Origin: Bacteroidales bacterium
GTDB taxonomy: Bacteria > Bacteroidota > Bacteroidia > Bacteroidales > UBA932
Length of the DNA stretch: 8,263 nucleotides
Assembly (NCBI GenBank): GCA_016295455.1
Contig: JAEDLE010000063.1
Coordinates: forward strand, 1-8,263
Direction: 5' to 3'
In this document: positions 5,731 through 8,263 of the stretch, piece after piece
Numbering within the stretch: position 1 is the first letter of the stretch
How the letters are laid out: every line of letters starts with the position of its first letter
Program-made: the position numbers and the translations under genes
The notes under the pieces: generated by a model
The model's database searches: none
The model's input: only the letters and a program-made list of their open reading frames with translations
Told to the model about the DNA's origin: nothing

Positions 5731-7068
5731 ATGGTAGCGCTCATCAAGATACTTCAGGTGATACTTGCCCTGTCCACGCTCATTCTCATTCACGAGCTGG
5801 GACATTTTCTCTTCGCCCGCCTCTTCGGGATAAAGGTGGACAAGTTTTTCCTGTTCTTCGACATAGGCGGAGTCCGGCTGCTCAGCACCAGGAGCGGCTG
5901 GTTCTCAAGGCTTTTCCCTTCCCTGAAGAAGCTGGACACCGAATATGGCATAGGCTGGCTGCCTCTGGGCGGCTACTGCAAGATCAACGGCATGGTCGAC
6001 GAGTCGATGGACCTGGAATTCCTCTCCCGCGAGCCTCAGCCCTGGGAATTCAGGAGCAAGCCCGCCTGGCAGCGTCTGCTGGTGATGGCGGGAGGCGTGC
6101 TGAACAACATCATCCTCGCCGTATTGCTCTACATCTGCATACTGAACATATGGGGCGAGACCTACGTGAGCAACGTCGACACCCAGATATATGCCGGGGA
6201 ACTTGCCCGCGACATGGGCTTCCGCACCGGTGACAGGGTGCTTGACCTTGACGGATATGTGCCCGAGGATTTCAGCATGATCCAGGCCGACATCGCCCGC
6301 AGGAGCGTCAGGAGGGTGAATGTGCTCAGGGACGGGGACACGGTCGCCATATACATAGACCAGAGCCGCATCTCCGAGATACTGAACACGCCCGACATGT
6401 TCCAGGTCGCAGTTCCATTCGTAGTGGACACCATTCCGGAGTCGTCTCCCAACTTCGGCGGGGAACTCCGCAGGGGCGACAGGATCACCGGCATATGCGG
6501 GGAGGAAGTCAGGTTCGTCCAGGACAGCCGGCATATACTCGCAGGACACAGGGGGGAACGCGTCCCGCTGGAACTGCTTCGCGGCGGCGACAGCCTCTCC
6601 ACCACGGTCCAGGTGGACACCAACGGCCTCATCGGGGTATATGCCCAGATGAACTCCATAAAGACGAAGGAATATGGCGTCCTGGAGTCCATTCCATCAG
6701 GTATCAGGATGACCATCAGTGCAATAGAAGGTTATGTCCAGGACCTGAGGATGGTGGCTACGCCGAGCACCGGGGCCTATAAGTCGGTGGGCAGTTTCGT
6801 GTCGATCGGGCAGATATTCCCGTCGAGATGGAACTGGTACAGTTTCCTCTATCTCCTCGCCATGCTGTCCATAATGCTGGGAGTGATGAACCTGCTGCCA
6901 ATACCGGGGCTTGACGGCGGGCACATGCTGTTCACCATATACGAAATGATAACCGGAAAGAAACCGGGAGAGAAGTTCCTGATGGTCGCGCAGATGATAG
7001 GCTTCCTGCTGCTGATGGCCCTGATGATGCTGGCTTTCGGGAACGACATAGGAAGACTACTGAATTAG
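5731..7068 (+). CDS. rseP: RIP metalloprotease RseP (site-2 protease family)
   Basis: The 445-residue polytopic inner-membrane zinc protease cleaves substrates within the membrane, classically anti-sigma factors and leftover signal peptides. The first helix carries HELGH (H21, E22, H25), the zinc-binding and catalytic motif. A second membrane segment lies at about 117-140. The periplasmic part (about 145-305) reads as two PDZ-like regions, with GFRTGDRVLDLDG (163-175) and GGELRRGDRITGICG (243-257) as the ligand-loop-like stretches. The C-terminal membrane block has MNLLPIPGLDGGH (386-398), where D395 is the third zinc ligand, and a last helix at about 418-436. All catalytic elements are intact. 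It starts 3 nt after dxr and is followed 21 nt later by the DUF4837 lipoprotein gene. No anti-sigma factor or sigma factor gene is in the window, so its substrate here is unknown. Confidence 0.96.
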   Translation: MVALIKILQVILALSTLILIHELGHFLFARLFGIKVDKFFLFFDIGGVRLLSTRSGWFSRLFPSLKKLDTEYGIGWLPLGGYCKINGMVDESMDLEFLSREPQPWEFRSKPAWQRLLVMAGGVLNNIILAVLLYICILNIWGETYVSNVDTQIYAGELARDMGFRTGDRVLDLDGYVPEDFSMIQADIARRSVRRVNVLRDGDTVAIYIDQSRISEILNTPDMFQVAVPFVVDTIPESSPNFGGELRRGDRITGICGEEVRFVQDSRHILAGHRGERVPLELLRGGDSLSTTVQVDTNGLIGVYAQMNSIKTKEYGVLESIPSGIRMTISAIEGYVQDLRMVATPSTGAYKSVGSFVSIGQIFPSRWNWYSFLYLLAMLSIMLGVMNLLPIPGLDGGHMLFTIYEMITGKKPGEKFLMVAQMIGFLLLMALMMLAFGNDIGRLLN

Positions 7069-7089
7069 AACATCTTAAATGACAGGCAT

Positions 7090-8082
7090 ATGAAAACAAT
7101 TTCCAGAATTTCAGCTTTCATAGCGTTGTTTGTTGCAGCCGTTTCCTGTTCATCAGGAAAGCAGAAGGCCCTGCTGCCCAATGTCAGCGGCAAGGCGGGA
7201 GAGGTGATTATCGCGATGGACAAGGACAACTGGGAGGGAGACCTGGGCAACGAAGTCCGCTACGTGCTCGGAGGGGACACTCCTTATCTGGCGCAGAAAG
7301 AGCCGCTGTTCAACCTGGTGAACGTCTCCCCTACCGGCTTTGCAGACCTGTTCAGGGTCCACAGGAACATAGTCATATTCAGCACGGACTCTTCCCTTCA
7401 GGAAGGGAAGGTCGTGTACAGGGCTGATCTCTGGGCCCGTCCTCAATGCGTCATCGAGGTGTCAGCACCCGATTCCCAGACCCTTCTGAACCTGTTCAGG
7501 GAAAACAGCGACAACATCAGCGGCGCCCTCGAACAGGCCGAAAGGGACAGGATCATCGCCAATGCCAAACTCTATGAGGAATATGGCATCGCGGAGGCCG
7601 TAAGGGGCAAGATAAGCGGTTCTCCGCACTTCCCTTCCGGCTACAAGCTGAGGAAGATGACGGACGATTTCATATGGATTGCAGACGACAAGCAGTATTC
7701 CACCCAGGGTGTGTTCATCTACTGGTACCCTGCGGAAGAGAAGGAGAATTTCAGCAAGGAGAACATCCTGGCGCACAGGAACGCATTCATGAAGGCAAAC
7801 GTTCCGGGCATGTTCGACAATACCTGGATGACAACCAGCACTTTCATCGAGCCTACAGTTGAGTTCATCAGCTTCAGGGGCAGGCAGTTCGCCCAGACCC
7901 GCGGTTTCTGGGAGGTGCAGAACGACTTCATGGGAGGACCTTTCGTATCCCACTCATTCTACAGCAGGGACGGCAAGGACATCATAGTCGTCGAGGCCTG
8001 GGTATATGCACCCAAATATGACAAGAGACAACTGCTGAGGCAGGTCGAGTCAGTTATTTATTCTTTTGAATGGGCGGAGTGA
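7090..8082 (+). CDS. DUF4837-family lipoprotein of unknown function
   Basis: This 330-residue protein has a signal peptide (residues 1-19) ending in a lipobox-like AVSC with C20 as the likely lipidated cysteine; no acidic surface-export signal follows, so a periplasm-facing anchor is most likely (inference). The mature part begins with KAGEVIIAMD (35-44), then has LAQKEPLFNLVNV (67-79), a Trp/Tyr-rich stretch (209-213), and the hallmark RGFWEVQNDFMGGPFVSH (271-288), which I recognise as typical of DUF4837. No enzymatic motif is visible. The ATG at 7090 is 21 nt after the rseP stop, and I recall this pairing downstream of rseP in other Bacteroidales. It appears to be the last gene of the operon, since a new promoter follows. 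A link to RseP-dependent envelope work is suggested by neighbourhood only. Confidence 0.85.
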   Translation: MKTISRISAFIALFVAAVSCSSGKQKALLPNVSGKAGEVIIAMDKDNWEGDLGNEVRYVLGGDTPYLAQKEPLFNLVNVSPTGFADLFRVHRNIVIFSTDSSLQEGKVVYRADLWARPQCVIEVSAPDSQTLLNLFRENSDNISGALEQAERDRIIANAKLYEEYGIAEAVRGKISGSPHFPSGYKLRKMTDDFIWIADDKQYSTQGVFIYWYPAEEKENFSKENILAHRNAFMKANVPGMFDNTWMTTSTFIEPTVEFISFRGRQFAQTRGFWEVQNDFMGGPFVSHSFYSRDGKDIIVVEAWVYAPKYDKRQLLRQVESVIYSFEWAE

Positions 8083-8121
8083 GACGCCTTCGGCTTTCCG
8101 GCTCCGTGCCCCTGAAAGGGG
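8072..8121 (+). terminator. GC-rich hairpins at the end of the rseP operon, weak terminator candidate
   Basis: Two possible structures overlap the DUF4837 stop codon and the bases after it. CGGAG (8075-8079) can pair with CTCCG (8102-8106), and GGGC (8072-8075) with GCCC (8108-8111). Alternatively CCCCT (8109-8113) pairs with AGGGG (8117-8121) around a 3-nt loop. Neither is followed by a T-run, and the two compete for the same C bases. Transcription must end, or be read through, before the tRNA promoter, so one of these may mark the 3' end. Confidence 0.3.
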
Positions 8122-8140
8122 ACGATATTGAAAAAAATAT

Positions 8141-8171
8141 TTTGACGGTAAGAAAATAATGCATACCTTTG
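8141..8171 (+). promoter_or_regulatory. Bacteroidetes-type promoter of tRNA-Glu
   Basis: The -33 element TTTG (8141-8144) and the -7 element TACCTTTG (8164-8171) both match the phylum consensus, with a 19-nt spacer. An A/T-rich stretch (8126-8143) lies directly upstream, as in strong stable-RNA promoters. The predicted start is about 5-7 nt after the -7 box, near 8176-8178, which leaves a leader of about 30 nt before the tRNA. Confidence 0.85.
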
Positions 8172-8177
8172 CAATCC

Positions 8178-8200
8178 GATAAGAGAGAATCTTTTTTATC
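8178..8200 (+). other. Leader hairpin at the predicted 5' end of the tRNA-Glu precursor
   Basis: GATAAGAGAG (8178-8187) pairs with CTTTTTTATC (8191-8200) around a 3-nt loop, making 10 continuous pairs of which two are G-U. Those two would be A-C mismatches on the opposite strand, so the structure belongs to plus-strand RNA. It begins at about the predicted start site and ends 8 nt before the tRNA. It may protect the 5' end or guide processing; both are inference. Confidence 0.5.
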
Positions 8201-8208
8201 GTTGGAAC

Positions 8209-8263
8209 GGTGGGTTCGTATAACGGTTAGTACTCGGGATTTTCATTCCCGCAATAGGAGTTC
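8209..8263 (+). tRNA. tRNA-Glu (anticodon TTC), 3' truncated by window edge
   Basis: The 5' acceptor strand is GGTGGGT (8209-8215), followed by bases 8-9 (TC) and a D-arm (GTAT to GTAC region, 8218-8233) with the AACGGTTAG loop. The anticodon stem CGGGA (8235-8239) pairs perfectly with TCCCG (8247-8251) around the loop TTTTCAT, placing the anticodon TTC at 8242-8244, which reads Glu codons. A 4-nt variable loop and the 5' half of the T-arm (AGGAG then TTC, 8256-8263) follow; the rest lies beyond the window. Its own strong promoter lies just upstream. It might be the first of several stable RNAs, which cannot be seen here. Confidence 0.95.

Noticed and set aside
5905..6549. Minus-strand frame of 214 codons antisense to rseP
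   Set aside because: The same reasoning applies: rseP is intact and the antisense product has no recognisable features.
7001..7035. Repetitive CTG/ATG-rich stretch near the end of rseP
   Set aside because: It encodes the Leu/Met-rich last membrane helix; the repetition follows from the amino-acid content, not from a DNA repeat.
7079..7093. Four-codon frame (Met-Thr-Gly-Ile-stop) whose TGA overlaps the DUF4837 start as ATGA
   Set aside because: It could suggest coupled translation, but it is very short, has no clear ribosome binding site, and such overlaps occur often by chance.
8134..8143. AAAATATTTT palindrome upstream of the tRNA promoter, possible operator
   Set aside because: It is a simple A/T stretch at the place expected for an upstream promoter element; no second copy or known operator pattern supports a repressor site.
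1..8263. Search for CRISPR arrays, insertion sequences, integrases, defence genes or toxin-antitoxin pairs
   Set aside because: Almost all of the window is covered by identified housekeeping or envelope genes; no spaced direct repeats, transposase motifs or small paired unknown genes were seen.

Overview
The window is a chromosomal housekeeping segment from a member of the Bacteroidota, most likely the order Bacteroidales. Three things point there. The promoters carry the Bacteroidetes-type -7 element TAnnTTTG, clearest before a tRNA-Glu. One gene encodes a DUF4837-type lipoprotein, a family I know only from this phylum. Ribosome binding sites are generally weak. The DNA is visibly GC-rich, yet the codon use favours ATA for isoleucine and AGG for arginine, which is consistent across the plus-strand operon and could help place the organism below order level.

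Layout. Positions 1-125 hold the C-terminal tail of a plus-strand membrane protein cut by the window edge. It converges on a minus-strand operon read from 3670 down to 148: ruvX (pre-16S rRNA nuclease), def (peptide deformylase), a phosphomannomutase/phosphoglucomutase, and a secreted M23 endopeptidase with a C-terminal LysM domain. Spacing is tight (7, 2 and 22 nt). From a 34-nt divergent gap, a plus-strand operon runs from 3705 to 8082: a membrane-anchored M23-like protein whose catalytic residues are almost all lost, dxr (MEP isoprenoid pathway), rseP (site-2 intramembrane protease), and the DUF4837 lipoprotein. Gaps are 1, 3 and 21 nt. A 126-nt intergenic region then carries a well-formed promoter and a leader hairpin in front of a tRNA-Glu(TTC) gene that runs off the right edge.

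How the genes fit together. The minus operon combines RNA and protein maturation (RuvX, Def) with sugar-phosphate interconversion and cell-wall remodelling. The plus operon is envelope-centred: a probable non-catalytic LytM-fold wall factor, the isoprenoid step that feeds undecaprenyl phosphate, a membrane protease and an envelope lipoprotein. The link is inferred from co-orientation and spacing only.

I see no mobile element, CRISPR array, phage gene, toxin-antitoxin pair or defence locus, and no clear undescribed system. The points most worth a second look are the decayed active site of the M23-like protein, the interleaved promoter signals at the 34-nt divergent gap (including a -7 box 5 nt from the ruvX start codon), the 10-bp hairpin at the predicted 5' end of the tRNA-Glu precursor, and the DUF4837 gene tied to rseP.
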